64,000 bases of DNA from Massilia polaris (lineage in GTDB: Bacteria; Pseudomonadota; Gammaproteobacteria; Burkholderiales; Burkholderiaceae_D). Shown in pieces: positions 27,912-37,201 of this stretch. The translations under genes were made by a program, and so were the position numbers. Each line of letters begins with the position of its first letter. The first letter of the stretch is position 1. The notes below the pieces were generated by a model. The model made no database searches, was not told where the DNA came from, and saw nothing but the letters and a program-made list of their open reading frames with translations. Location: contig NZ_JABBGG010000005.1 in NCBI RefSeq assembly GCF_012927275.1, positions 248,001 through 312,000 on the forward strand, in the 5' to 3' direction.

Positions 27912-27945
27912 AACCCACGGTGCTTCCTGCCCGTGGGTTTTTTCT
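27912..27945 (+). terminator. Rho-independent terminator downstream of hutI
   Basis: AACCCACGG (27912-27920) pairs with CCGTGGGTT (27931-27939) around a 10-nt loop, followed by a T-rich tail. It probably ends the hut operon. It could also end a short independent RNA, because the 140 bp between hutI and this hairpin contain promoter-like elements. Confidence 0.85.
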
Positions 27946-27965
27946 TTTCCACACTTCGCACTTCG

Positions 27966-28015
27966 GCATTCGGGGTTTGTCCCCGGCGGCATTCGGGGTC
28001 ACGTTGACCCCGAAT
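27966..28015. repeat. REP-like palindromic repeat
   Basis: GCATTCGGGG occurs directly at 27966-27975 and 27989-27998. CGGGG (27971-27975) pairs with CCCCG (27981-27985), and ATTCGGGGTCA (27991-28001) is a perfect inverted repeat of TGACCCCGAAT (28005-28015) with a 3-nt loop. The GGGGTCA core is shared with the repeat block at 18.4 kb. Confidence 0.7.
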
Positions 28016-28052
28016 TTGCGCTGGGAACCAGTTATCCGCAGCGCGCTGCAAA

Positions 28053-28541
28053 TCAGGCGTTCGGTGCGGCCAGCTGCGCCAGCGCCGGGCCGCTCACGCG
28101 GCAGACGCGCCAGTCGGGCAGGATGTCGGCGCCCATTGCCTTGTAGAAGTTGATCGCAGGCTCGTTCCAGTCCAGTACCGACCACTCGAAGCGGCCGCAG
28201 TTGCGCTCCACCGCGAGCTGCGCCAGTTTCACCAGCATCTGCTTGCCGAAACCCTTGCCACGATGCGCTTGCTTGACGTACAGGTCTTCCAGGTACAGGC
28301 CCTTTTTGGTCAGGAAGGTCGAGAAGTTGTGGAAGAACAGCGCGAACGTGACGACCTCGCCGTTTTCTTCGCCGATGATCGCTTCGCACGCCGGAGGGGC
28401 GCCGAACAGGCCTTCGTGCAGCATGGCCTCGGTGGCGACCACCATGTGTTCCAGTTTTTCAAAGACAGCCAGTTCGACGATCATGCCGTGGATATGGGCG
28501 AGGTCGGATGGCTGGGCGGGACGGATGGAAAAAGCGCTCAT
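28053..28541 (-). CDS. GNAT family N-acetyltransferase
   Basis: The 162-residue acetyl-CoA-dependent acetyltransferase has the GNAT core: motif A VKQAHRGKGFGKQMLVKLAQ (the Q/RxxGxG/A pyrophosphate loop) after the strand LYLEDLYV. The C-terminal RFEWSVLDWNEPAINFYKAMG resembles spermidine/spermine-type acetyltransferases. The actual substrate is unknown. It overlaps the upstream transporter gene by four bases (ATGA), so the two form an operon. Confidence 0.88.
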   Translation of the reverse strand: MSAFSIRPAQPSDLAHIHGMIVELAVFEKLEHMVVATEAMLHEGLFGAPPACEAIIGEENGEVVTFALFFHNFSTFLTKKGLYLEDLYVKQAHRGKGFGKQMLVKLAQLAVERNCGRFEWSVLDWNEPAINFYKAMGADILPDWRVCRVSGPALAQLAAPNA

Positions 28542-29476
28542 GGAACCTCAGGTACGGTATTCAGGTTGATGGATTTGGCAGGCCGGGGCGCCGGCGACGC
28601 CATCACCCAGGCGACGCTGGACAGGCACAATATCATGCCGCACCACTCGAACGGGCCCGGGCGGTAGTGCTCGAGCTGCATCGACAGCAGCACGGAAATC
28701 ACCGGCGTGATCACGCCGATGTAGACGGCTTTGGACGAGCCGATGCGGTTGATCAGCGTGAAGTAAGCGGCAAACGCGATCACCGAACCGAACATCGACA
28801 GGTAGAACAGCCCGAACCAGTAGCGCGGCGCCGACGGCAAGGTGAACGATTCGCCGTTGGCCAGCGCCCACAGGCTCACCATCGCGCTGCCCCAGAACAT
28901 CGACCACGCCATCGTCAGGAACAGGTTCTGCGACTGTTCGCGCACCTTCACGACCATGATGTTGCCGACCGAGCTGGCGATCGTCGCCGTCAGCGCCAGC
29001 ACCAGGCCGAGCAGGAAGTGGCCGCTGCCGCCTTCGCTGATGTCTTTCCACGACGACGCGATCGACGGATAGAACAGCATCGTCACGCCGCCCATCGCCA
29101 CCGCGCCCGCGGCCCAGGTACGCCACGAAATCGGCGTGCCGAAAGCGAAGCGGCTGCAGATCGGGTTCCAGAACACCATCAGCGCGAACAGCACGGCGAC
29201 CAGCGCCGAAATCACGTACTGCTCGGCGTTGTAGGTGCAGACGTAGGACAGGCCGAAGGTGAAGAATCCCTGCAGCAGGCTCCAGCGCTGGACTTTCCAC
29301 GGCAGGCGCAGGCGCTCGCCGCGCACCAGGCACCAGGCGAACAGCGCGGCCGAGGCCAGCGCAAAGCGATAGGCGACCGACACCTCGGGCGCGCCTTCGC
29401 CCAGCTGCAAGGTGATGGCCCAGAACGTCGAGCCCCAGATCAGGGACGCGATAGCAAAGAGGAGGGGGGAGGACAT
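28538..29476 (-). CDS. EamA/DMT family transporter
   Basis: The 312-residue inner-membrane protein has ten predicted helices in two EamA repeats. The first begins LLFAIASLIWGSTFWAITLQ, and the second is around GHFLLGLVLALTATIASSVG. Family members export amino acids or other metabolites by proton exchange. Coupling with the GNAT gene may mean that the pair handles a related toxic amine or amino acid, but this is inference. The 159 bp upstream show no gene. Confidence 0.88.
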   Translation of the reverse strand: MSSPLLFAIASLIWGSTFWAITLQLGEGAPEVSVAYRFALASAALFAWCLVRGERLRLPWKVQRWSLLQGFFTFGLSYVCTYNAEQYVISALVAVLFALMVFWNPICSRFAFGTPISWRTWAAGAVAMGGVTMLFYPSIASSWKDISEGGSGHFLLGLVLALTATIASSVGNIMVVKVREQSQNLFLTMAWSMFWGSAMVSLWALANGESFTLPSAPRYWFGLFYLSMFGSVIAFAAYFTLINRIGSSKAVYIGVITPVISVLLSMQLEHYRPGPFEWCGMILCLSSVAWVMASPAPRPAKSINLNTVPEVP

Positions 29477-29635
29477 CGTGAAAGTATACGGTTAAACATA
29501 ATTTCCTGCTGGATATGACTTGGAAACGACAGGCCGGCCAAAAGCCTGTGACGGCGGGCAAACGCAGGAGGGTATGCGGCCGCAGCGCGGACCGCGCCAC
29601 CTCAGATGATCCGGTAGCGCAGCGCTGAGCTGGAC

Positions 29636-30082
29636 CTAGTAGGCGACGTTGAGGCGGCGGTACAGGAAGCCGAGCACGAACAGCGGGCCGATCAGCAGGA
29701 AGCGCAGGTCGTCGAGGAAGGATGGCTTCTTGCCTTCGATCTGGTGGCCGATAAACTGGCCGACCCAGGACAGCACGAAGATGGCGATCGACAAGGCCAG
29801 CACGGTCGCCGGCGGCAGCATGGCCAGCAGCACCAGCATCACGGTCGACATCGCCAGCATGCCGATCGCAAACGGTTTCGACAGCTGGAAGTAGTACCAC
29901 AGCGCCGCGGCAACCACGGCGACGGCTGCGACCGGGTGAATCGCCCAGATAATGCCGAGCAGCGAAAACACGATCAGCGGCACGCACACGATGTGGATCA
30001 GCTCGTTCGTGTGATTCCTGTGGCTCTCGCTGTAAAGCGAGAGCAGGGTGTGGATATCCTGTCGCTGGCCGGTGTTCCGCAT
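29636..30082 (-). CDS. Mpo1-like (DUF962) membrane protein
   Basis: The 148-residue protein has four or so membrane helices and the conserved DUF962 histidine motifs: YSESHRNHTNELIHIVCVP near residue 17 and WVGQFIGHQIEGKKPSFLDD near 107. Yeast Mpo1 of this family is an iron-dependent dioxygenase that shortens 2-hydroxy fatty acids, and the His residues fit an iron site. The bacterial role has not been established to my knowledge. Confidence 0.88.
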   Translation of the reverse strand: MRNTGQRQDIHTLLSLYSESHRNHTNELIHIVCVPLIVFSLLGIIWAIHPVAAVAVVAAALWYYFQLSKPFAIGMLAMSTVMLVLLAMLPPATVLALSIAIFVLSWVGQFIGHQIEGKKPSFLDDLRFLLIGPLFVLGFLYRRLNVAY

Positions 30083-30218
30083 CGGTCTGTCTCCGTTTGT
30101 TGGTGTGATTGTCCGGGAATTCTACACCGGCCGCGCGGCGCCGGATCGATTATGATGCGCCCTGATGCCATCCGCGCACCCGCGCAAGAGTTGTCGCATT
30201 TAATAATTTTTTCAAAAG

Positions 30219-30785
30219 ATGAGCAACGCCACTCTTACCGTTGATGTGCCACCTGCCGCGCGCAAGCGCTGCTTTGAACCGGTGGTCGATGAGCGAACCC
30301 GCGTCCTCGTGTTGGGTAGTCTGCCGGGCGAACAGTCGCTTGCGCGGCAAGAATACTATGGCAATAAGCAGAACCGTTTCTGGATGTTGATGTCCGAGGT
30401 GATTGAACTTGAGCTGGTGTCGCTGGACTATGCGTCGCGCTTGAAAGCACTGCTGGCGAACGGCGTCGGTCTGTGGGATGTCATTGCCGAGGCCGAACGG
30501 GAAGGTAGCCTTGACAGTCGAATACGTGACCGCGCCGACAATAATCTGCTCGGGTTGATTGCGGAACTACCAAACCTGAAGACGCTTGCATTCAATGGCG
30601 GCACGGCGGCGCGGCTTGGTATGAAGGCGCTGGGCCAGCATGCGCGGCGTTACCGCGTCGTGTCGTTGCCGTCGAGTAGTCCGGCCTATACGCTTGCTTA
30701 TGCTGAAAAATTGATGGTATGGCGGACCTTACGCGAAGGGCCCTCGCGATGGGGGGCTGAGCACGGGCCAGGTCTACCTGAATGA
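30219..30785 (+). CDS. DNA-deoxyinosine glycosylase (UDG superfamily)
   Basis: The 188-residue protein is a family 6 (hypoxanthine-DNA glycosylase) member of the uracil-DNA glycosylase fold. VLVLGSLPGEQSLARQEYYG is motif 1, NRFWMLMSEVI and GVGLWDVIAEAER follow, FNGGTAARLG is the central strand, and LPSSSPAYTL is the DNA-intercalation loop. It removes deoxyinosine produced by adenine deamination. The gene is visibly richer in A/T than its neighbours, and a relic of a second copy follows it directly. The 136 bp before it hold only an A/T-rich leader. Confidence 0.88.
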   Translation: MSNATLTVDVPPAARKRCFEPVVDERTRVLVLGSLPGEQSLARQEYYGNKQNRFWMLMSEVIELELVSLDYASRLKALLANGVGLWDVIAEAEREGSLDSRIRDRADNNLLGLIAELPNLKTLAFNGGTAARLGMKALGQHARRYRVVSLPSSSPAYTLAYAEKLMVWRTLREGPSRWGAEHGPGLPE

Positions 30786-30797
30786 ACGGATTTTTCA

Positions 30798-30962
30798 TCA
30801 GATGACGACCTGCTAGCGCAGCCACATGCCCAGCGCCTGCCGCGCCTGCTCGCGCATCGCTTCGGCCTGTGGGACGTGCTGGTACTGTCGTCGACCTCGC
30901 CAGCTCATGCCAGCATGACGTTGGCGGAGAAACTGCTTGCCTGGCGCATCCTGGCCATGTGA
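30798..30962 (+). pseudogene. Relic of an older DNA-deoxyinosine glycosylase gene
   Basis: One frame ending at TGA 30960-30962 reads LLAQPHAQRLPRLLAHRFG, LWDVLVLSSTSPAHASM and TLAEKLLAWRILAM. The RL-x2-LLA-x3-GLWDV and VLSSTSPAH-x6-EKL-x2-WR-x-L blocks match two separate parts of the intact neighbouring protein (about residues 72-88 and 144-170). The stretch between them is missing in frame. G/C-rich codon use resembles the rest of the chromosome, unlike the intact copy. Confidence 0.75.
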
Positions 30963-30988
30963 GGCCAGGCCAGCGCTGCGCATCGCCG

Positions 30989-32476
30989 TTAGCGGCGCGT
31001 TGCCGTATCGAGCTGGTCGAGGTAAAGCGCCAATGGACTGTACCAGTGTGTGGACGCGCCAAAGGCTGAACTGAAGAGGCTCCGCACGGCGCGCGGCAAA
31101 GCAAAGCGCTTGCTGATCAGGCGCGATGACGGTCGAAGCAACAGGCGTTTCGCGACCCGCGTGCCGAATTGCGCGTGAAGCTTGACGAGGTCCGGCGTAT
31201 CGGCCAGCTTGTCCTTATCCTCGTAGGGAAGGTGGGCGTACTCGGGATATGCACGGCTTATCGTGTCGCTGTGGAAGGTATGATCGAGTAGCATTTCGGC
31301 CGGCAAACCGGCAAGGTAGTCGTAGAGATCATGGTCCAGGAATGGCGCATATACCGTTGGCACATCGCCCAGCAGGCCGTACGGCGCCAGGGCGATCTCG
31401 CGCCGTGTACGGTTCCAGAAGAAAAACGATCCCACCGGATTCGGCTTGTCCAGGTGGGTTTTGACTTCGGCCTCCAGATGGGCGATCGCAAGGTCCAGGC
31501 CCGTGCTGCGGTACAGCTGCGGCGTAAGCAGGCTGCGCAGCTTTTTTTCGCCCTTGTCGAGGAGCCGGGTCGCGATCGCGTTGGGTGAGGCGGACTGGAA
31601 CAGCCGCAGGCGTGCTTCATTCAGGAACACGCTTTGAGACAGCACATCCCCTGCGATGCCGTCATAAACGACGCGTTCCCGCGCGCAAATATTGGACGCC
31701 GCCTCCATGTACCAGGCGTGTTCGTCAGTGCAATAACTGGTCAGTGGATTCTTCGCCGCTTCCGCGTCGTAAAACGAACCGGTTTGGGCAATAATGTCAT
31801 GCTTCAACCCAAATTCCTGGGTGAGCATGGTGGCAATTCGCGCATCCTCGTTCCCCCGTGGCGGAAAGTGAAGCGCAGTGATGCAGCGGCCAGGCCTATG
31901 TCCCTGGCGCAGCAGCTCGAACAAGATATGGCGCGAATCGCGCCCGCCGCTGAGCGGGACCGCGAAGTCCGCGTCGACGGGAGCCCGCCGGGCCATCGAC
32001 TGGCGGAACAGTTCGTTGTAGGTGTCGAGTGAAGACGTGCGCGATTCGCCCCTGCTGGGGATGCCGCGAGCCCTCGGGGTGCGTTCGAGGCGCAGTTCGC
32101 CGTCCCACTGCAGGGTTGCACCTGGCGGCAATGCGCGTATATGGCGGAACGGTGTATCTTCGCCGATGAAAAAGCCGAGCCGAAAGAATACTGACAGCGC
32201 TTTTTCATCCAGCGCGGGATCAGCGCCGGCCTCGAGTAGCCGATCGATACACGAGGAAATCGCGAATTCACCGTCGCGCGAATAATAAAAAGCCGGGAAC
32301 ATCCCATAGCGGTCATTGCGCGCGGTCAGGCACTTGCCGTCCCAATTCCATTCGGCATAAATGCCATCGGGAGGCCCCGATTCGCGTGCGATCTGGTGCC
32401 CAAGGGCGCATTGCGCGCTCCCCAGAGTTTCAAACCCTTCAGCCCTTCGTTTGACGCGAAAAATAGATTCGTTCAT
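30989..32476 (-). CDS. Asparagine synthase-related protein
   Basis: The roughly 495-residue protein has an N-terminal Ntn/GATase-II-like domain and a C-terminal asparagine-synthase ATP-pyrophosphatase domain with the PP-loop PLSGGRDSRHIL. The N-terminus reads MNESIFRVKRR and lacks the Cys2 nucleophile needed for glutamine hydrolysis, so free ammonia or another amine must be the acceptor, or the enzyme makes an amide or ring elsewhere. A GTG at 32488 is an alternative start. No lasso-peptide precursor or protease gene is beside it. Composition is less G/C-rich than flanking genes. Confidence 0.8.
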   Translation of the reverse strand: MNESIFRVKRRAEGFETLGSAQCALGHQIARESGPPDGIYAEWNWDGKCLTARNDRYGMFPAFYYSRDGEFAISSCIDRLLEAGADPALDEKALSVFFRLGFFIGEDTPFRHIRALPPGATLQWDGELRLERTPRARGIPSRGESRTSSLDTYNELFRQSMARRAPVDADFAVPLSGGRDSRHILFELLRQGHRPGRCITALHFPPRGNEDARIATMLTQEFGLKHDIIAQTGSFYDAEAAKNPLTSYCTDEHAWYMEAASNICARERVVYDGIAGDVLSQSVFLNEARLRLFQSASPNAIATRLLDKGEKKLRSLLTPQLYRSTGLDLAIAHLEAEVKTHLDKPNPVGSFFFWNRTRREIALAPYGLLGDVPTVYAPFLDHDLYDYLAGLPAEMLLDHTFHSDTISRAYPEYAHLPYEDKDKLADTPDLVKLHAQFGTRVAKRLLLRPSSRLISKRFALPRAVRSLFSSAFGASTHWYSPLALYLDQLDTATRR

Positions 32477-32587
32477 TCCGATGCCCACTCATAAAAAATG
32501 TGCTGGCGCGACTGGGACGTGACGTTGTCACTGGGCGCGGCTCGTTTAAGGAATCATTCAAGCTGATGATAGCATTTTATAAACAAA

Positions 32588-33796
32588 CTAGTGCAAGCGC
32601 TTGCCGGTAAGCGCGGACGGTCCGCCCTTTAGCTGGCTGAGCTTGGCCGAATAACGCTGGGACGACGCATTTGTCGTACTCGTATCCAGCGCAAGCTTCA
32701 ACTCCGCATGCGCGCTGCGGCCGTCGCCAAGGCGCCAGTGCGCGATCCCCAGCCAGAAGTGGAACTCGTGATAATACGGCGCCCGCTTGACCTCTTTCGC
32801 GAACAGCTTGCGCGCACCCTCGAAGTCGCCTTTCTCCATCGCCGTCATGCCGCGGTTGAAGTAGTAGAACGGCGGGTGCGGTTCGATGACCGCCAGGCGC
32901 GCCTTGATCTGGTTCGATTCGTCGGTCTTGCCCAGCGCGGCCAGCACCGGCACCAGGTTGTGCATGACAACCGTGTTCTCCGGCTCACGGTCGAGCGCCG
33001 CGCGGAACACGCGTTCGGCCAGCGCGGTCTCGCCGCGCCGCTGGTAGACCACGGCCAGCGTGTTATAGCCGGTGACGAAGCCCGGATTCTGGCTGACCGC
33101 TTCGCGCGCCCACCAGTAGGCGTCGTCGATGCGCTCCTGCGCCAGCGCTTCGGCGGCGCGGTTATTCAGGTACATGGCCACGATGTCGCGCTCTTCCAGC
33201 GGATGCGTGATGAAGTCGTCCGAATCCTTCGGACGCAGGAAATCGATGGTCAGCGTCGCGCGCACGTTCGAGTAAATGCGCTGGAATTCCGGCGCGGCCT
33301 CGGTGAGGACCAGGTTGACGTGGCTGCTGCCGAAGTACAGGTTGCCGGCGCGGCTCCAGGTGTGGTCGACCATGACGTTCTGATACGTGACCGGCACGCC
33401 AAGTTCGCGCGCGAATGCGGCCGTCATTACTACCAGCGACAGGCAGTTGCCGACGCGCGCGTCGTAGGTTTCGGCGGCGGTGCGGGTCCTGGTCGACTCG
33501 TATTCGAGTTTAAGTTCGCCCTTCTGGTAAAGCGCCGCTACCAGGCCATGCTGTGCGCCCTTGAGCCGCACCTGCGACATGAACGCGGGGCTGTTCAAAT
33601 ATGCGCGCATCGCCGGGCTGAGGGTGAACAGGTCCGCCGCGCCGACTGGTTCGGAGGCCGGCTTGAAGGCGGCGTCGGAAAACAGCTGGGTGGCCGGCGG
33701 CGGGGCCGGCACGCGCACCGAGGCGCAGGCGGTGAACAGGAGAGGCGCCAGCAGCGCTGCCGCCAGCTTGGTGGTGAGGTTCGCCAGGATCGTCAT
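32588..33796 (-). CDS. Lipoprotein with transglutaminase-like and TPR domains
   Basis: The 402-residue protein has a lipoprotein signal ending LLFTAC with the lipidated Cys at 24. Residues about 100-190 look transglutaminase-like (DARVGNCLSLVVMTAAFARE, with VDHTWSRAG and SHVNLVL supplying possible Cys-His partners). From about 205 onward there are TPR-type repeats (YNTLAVVYQRRGETALAE, FNRGMTAMEKGDFEGARK, FWLGIAHWRLGDGRSAH). It is probably an envelope assembly or scaffold protein. Function is unknown. Confidence 0.78.
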   Translation of the reverse strand: MTILANLTTKLAAALLAPLLFTACASVRVPAPPPATQLFSDAAFKPASEPVGAADLFTLSPAMRAYLNSPAFMSQVRLKGAQHGLVAALYQKGELKLEYESTRTRTAAETYDARVGNCLSLVVMTAAFARELGVPVTYQNVMVDHTWSRAGNLYFGSSHVNLVLTEAAPEFQRIYSNVRATLTIDFLRPKDSDDFITHPLEERDIVAMYLNNRAAEALAQERIDDAYWWAREAVSQNPGFVTGYNTLAVVYQRRGETALAERVFRAALDREPENTVVMHNLVPVLAALGKTDESNQIKARLAVIEPHPPFYYFNRGMTAMEKGDFEGARKLFAKEVKRAPYYHEFHFWLGIAHWRLGDGRSAHAELKLALDTSTTNASSQRYSAKLSQLKGGPSALTGKRLH

Positions 33797-33888
33797 GTCG
33801 CGTCTCCGTCAGGATGCGGCGGCATGCGGCGCCGGATCGATGACTGGAGTATCGTCCCAGGCGCGGCGAATGTAAAGCCTGTCAGGCC

Positions 33889-34752
33889 TTAGTGGTCGTT
33901 GTGGAAGGAGTCGTGCAGTTCGTCGAGCAGGTCGTCGGTTTCTTCGGCCGACAGGCCGAGATAGGCACACGCGCGATCGCCGCCCTTGTTCCATTCGACC
34001 GACTCGACCAGGCCCTGGTATTTCTGGATCGCGCACTCGGCCAGCAGCGACAGCGCGATCAGCGAACGCACGCCGTCGCCGGTGGCGCCGTCGTCGAATA
34101 CGCTGTAGTCCTGGTGGTGCAGGATCGCCCACGAGACGTCGCTCGACAGGCCCCAGTTGCGGGCCAGCAGGCAGCCGATGGCGGCGTGGTTGGTGCTGTG
34201 GCGTTCATCTTCGAGCGCGGTGAACGGGCGTTCGGTATCTTCCGCGGCCGCCGCGAAGGTGTCCGCGTAGCCCGGGAAGCGGTCCATCAGCAGCGGCACG
34301 CCGGTGTCGCAGAACAGGCCGAAGGTGTGGGCGACGTCCGGCTCGCCGATGCGCAGGCGGCGCGACAGGTACACCATCGCTTGCGCGCGGCGGCCCGAGA
34401 TGTCCCAGAAGTTCGCCAGTGCGGCGTTGTCGGTGGCGATGGCCTGGCGCGCCAGCAGCCCGGTCATCAGGGACGCTACCTGATTAATTCCGAGGAAAAG
34501 TATGGCCTGTTCGATCGATTTGGCCTTGCGTTTGCCGCCGTAGAACGAGGAGTTGGCCAGCTTGAGCAGGGCGCCCGACATGCCGACGTCGCGCGCGACG
34601 ATGCGGCCGATCGCGTCAGGCGACGGATCGTCGGCCGCGAGTTCGCGCTGCATGTCCGCCAGCAGGCTCGGACGGGGCGGAATCCGGATCGATTTGATCA
34701 GGGCGTCCACCGGGTCCGCGGTTGGTGTTGCCATATCGGCTAGGTTGCTCAT
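33889..34752 (-). CDS. HDOD domain protein
   Basis: The roughly 287-residue cytoplasmic protein is a single HDOD domain: IPPRPSLLADMQRELAADDP near the N-terminus, VGMSGALLKLANSSFYGGKR and AIGCLLARNWGLSSDVSWAI. HDOD proteins resemble HD phosphohydrolases but lack the full metal site, and are linked to signalling and motility control. The ATG at 34752 (MSNLADMATPT) is preferred, and 34734 is possible. No strong ribosome-binding site decides. Confidence 0.85.
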   Translation of the reverse strand: MSNLADMATPTADPVDALIKSIRIPPRPSLLADMQRELAADDPSPDAIGRIVARDVGMSGALLKLANSSFYGGKRKAKSIEQAILFLGINQVASLMTGLLARQAIATDNAALANFWDISGRRAQAMVYLSRRLRIGEPDVAHTFGLFCDTGVPLLMDRFPGYADTFAAAAEDTERPFTALEDERHSTNHAAIGCLLARNWGLSSDVSWAILHHQDYSVFDDGATGDGVRSLIALSLLAECAIQKYQGLVESVEWNKGGDRACAYLGLSAEETDDLLDELHDSFHNDH

Positions 34753-34896
34753 GGGGTAGTGCAGCGAGTTGCTGCCGGTGCGTGCTACAAAGCACAACTA
34801 TAAACGAATGGCCTATTTGTTGCATCTAGGCAATCGCAATGTGTGGCAATTTTGCATGTGCCAGGGTTCCCGGCGATATCAATATAAAATTCTTGC

Positions 34897-35469
34897 ATGA
34901 AGACTATGCTCGCTGGAATCGACTTCCGCGCGCCGGCCGACGAGGTCGCGCAACAACTCATCGGTACGGTGGTGCTGGTCGATGGCGTCGGCGGGCGCAT
35001 CGTCGAAACCGAGGCGTACGACCGCGAGGATCCGGCCTCGCACGCGTTTTCCGGCCCGACCGAGCGCAACGGCGCGATGTTCGGCGAGCCGGCGCACGCT
35101 TACGTGTACCGTTCGTACGGCATCCACTGGTGCCTGAACTTCGTCTGCCGCGAACATGGCCACGGTGCCGGGGTGCTGATCCGCGCGCTGGAGCCGCTGG
35201 CCGGGCTGGACATCATGCGCGAACGGCGCGGAGTGGATGATGTGCGGTTGCTCTGTTCAGGGCCTGGAAAGTTGTGCCAGGCCCTCGGCGTCAGCCGTGC
35301 GCTGAACGGCGCTTCGCTGGCGGCGCCGCCGTTCGAGCTGCTGGCGCCGGAGGACGCGATCGAACGGGTGGCCGGCCCGCGCATCGGCATCTCGAAAGCG
35401 ATGGCGGTGGCGTGGCGCTTCGGGCTGGCCGGTTCGCGCTTCGTCAGCAAGCCGTTCCGGCAGGATTAG
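34897..35469 (+). CDS. DNA-3-methyladenine glycosylase (AAG/MPG type)
   Basis: The 190-residue enzyme excises alkylated purines. Motifs of the AAG fold are visible: [20 protein letters not shown] with the catalytic Glu, [28 protein letters not shown] and [14 protein letters not shown]. With ada and the deoxyinosine glycosylase it is the third base-repair gene of the window. Its stop overlaps the stop of the convergent chemoreceptor gene by four bases. Confidence 0.93.
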   Translation: MKTMLAGIDFRAPADEVAQQLIGTVVLVDGVGGRIVETEAYDREDPASHAFSGPTERNGAMFGEPAHAYVYRSYGIHWCLNFVCREHGHGAGVLIRALEPLAGLDIMRERRGVDDVRLLCSGPGKLCQALGVSRALNGASLAAPPFELLAPEDAIERVAGPRIGISKAMAVAWRFGLAGSRFVSKPFRQD

Positions 35470-37145
35470 GTCGCGCGCCGCGCTACCGACGGGCTGGCGC
35501 CAAGGCTGGGAGGAGGGCCGCCGCGCATCGGGCTGGAGGATGCGCGCCGTTCGCCGGGATGGTGGAATTCGTTACCGTCGGCATTCTCGCCGGCGCCGCC
35601 GTCGTCGATCTTGAATACCGCGACCGCCTCCGCAAGCGTCACGGTCTGCTCGTGCAGGCTGGCCGCCGCCGCCGCCGCCTGTTCGACCAGCGCGGCGTTC
35701 TGCTGGGTCATGTCGTCCATCTGGCCGACCGCGTTGTTCACCTCGGCGATGCCTTCGGCCTGCTGCGAGCTGGCCACGCTGATGCGTTCGATGATCTCGT
35801 TCACCTGCCGCACCGACGCGACGATGTGGCCCATGCTGCTGCCGGCTTCATTGACCGAGGCGCTGCCGCCGTCGATGATCGCGACCGAATCGGCGATCAG
35901 CGCCTTGATTTCCTTCGCCGCCGCGGCCGAGCGCTGGGCCAGCGTGCGCACTTCGGCCGCGACCACGGCAAAGCCGCGACCCTGTTCGCCGGCGCGCGCC
36001 GCTTCCACCGCGGCGTTCAAGGCCAGGATATTGGTCTGGAACGAGATGCCGTCGATGACGCCGATGATCTCGACGATCTTGCGCGAGCTGGCCTTGATCC
36101 GTTCCATCGTCGTCACCGCGCGGTCGACCGCCTTGCCGCCGTCTGCCGCCAGGTTGGCGGCGCTGGCAGCCAGTTCATTGGCCATGCGCGCGTTGTTGGC
36201 GTTTTCTTTCACTGCCAGGGTCAGGCCCTCCATCGCGCTGGCGGTTTCTTCCAGCGAACCGGCCTGTATCTCGGTGCGGCTCGACAGGTCGAGATTGCCG
36301 GTGGCGATTTCCTGCGACGCGGTGTCGATCGAGCGCACCGACGTGAGCACGGTGCGCAAAGTCTGGTTCAGGTTGGCGATGGTGTGATCAAGCGCGCGCG
36401 AGGTCTCGGCTATTTCGTCGCGCCCCTTGCTGCCGATGCCGGCGCTGAGGCGGCCTTCGGCCAGTTCCGCTACCACGTCCGAGATCGCGCGGATATCGCG
36501 CAGCATCGCGCGCCGCACCAGCATCGTCACCAGCAGCGACATGGCGATCGATAGCAGCACCAGCACGGCAAGCGTGAAACCGAAGGTGCGGAACTCGGCC
36601 TTCGCCGCCGCGTAAGCGCCTTCGCTCAGGCTCTTTTCCAGCGTGGCGAGTTGCGCCAGGTGGCCATTCAAGACTCCGAATTCCTTTTCCGCCTTCTGCA
36701 TCGAATTGGTCGCGATCGACTGGTCGACCTGCGCCAGCTCGATGGTTTCGGCGACGCTCTTGCGGTAGGCTTCGAGCGCCCTGGCCGACGCGTCGACCAG
36801 CTTGCGCTCGGCCGGGTCGGACACCGCGGCCAGCGCGTTAAGCTGGCTCTTGATCGCGGCCTGCTTCTTGCCGATGTCGGCGGTGAGTGCATCGAGGCGG
36901 TTCTTGGCGAAGCTGCCGTTGATCCAGGCCAGCAGCTGGTAAATGTTGGCGTGTGCGTGCCTGGCGTCGCCCGAGACATCGGCCGCGGCCTTCAGGCGCG
37001 CCGCGCGTACCTGGACCATGTTCTCGAGCGATGCGTTCTGCCGCACCATCCCGTAATAGGCGGCCGCCGACAGCAGCAGCAGCAGGGTCAGTACCATGCC
37101 CGGGGCAAGCAGCAGCTTTGGGCCAATTCGCAGTTTGTTCAGCAT
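35466..37145 (-). CDS. Methyl-accepting chemotaxis protein
   Basis: The 559-residue receptor has a first membrane helix ([20 protein letters not shown]), a helical periplasmic domain of about 150 residues, a second helix ([20 protein letters not shown]), a HAMP linker and a signalling domain with the hairpin core [19 protein letters not shown]. No CheB/R-binding pentapeptide is seen at the C-terminus (ends SVARRAT). GTG-TGC precedes the chosen ATG. A secreted Cache-domain gene lies 56 bp upstream in the same direction, suggesting an operon. Confidence 0.93.
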   Translation of the reverse strand: MLNKLRIGPKLLLAPGMVLTLLLLLSAAAYYGMVRQNASLENMVQVRAARLKAAADVSGDARHAHANIYQLLAWINGSFAKNRLDALTADIGKKQAAIKSQLNALAAVSDPAERKLVDASARALEAYRKSVAETIELAQVDQSIATNSMQKAEKEFGVLNGHLAQLATLEKSLSEGAYAAAKAEFRTFGFTLAVLVLLSIAMSLLVTMLVRRAMLRDIRAISDVVAELAEGRLSAGIGSKGRDEIAETSRALDHTIANLNQTLRTVLTSVRSIDTASQEIATGNLDLSSRTEIQAGSLEETASAMEGLTLAVKENANNARMANELAASAANLAADGGKAVDRAVTTMERIKASSRKIVEIIGVIDGISFQTNILALNAAVEAARAGEQGRGFAVVAAEVRTLAQRSAAAAKEIKALIADSVAIIDGGSASVNEAGSSMGHIVASVRQVNEIIERISVASSQQAEGIAEVNNAVGQMDDMTQQNAALVEQAAAAAASLHEQTVTLAEAVAVFKIDDGGAGENADGNEFHHPGERRASSSPMRGGPPPSLGASPSVARRAT

Positions 37146-37201
37146 GCACACACCCCCGGCAGGTCGTCAAGCGGGCAGCCGCGCTGCCCGCGCTTTGTGC
37201 G

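Noticed and set aside
30989-32588. Lasso peptide biosynthetic cluster
   Set aside because: Only an asparagine-synthase-like gene is present; no precursor, protease or RRE gene is found within the flanks.
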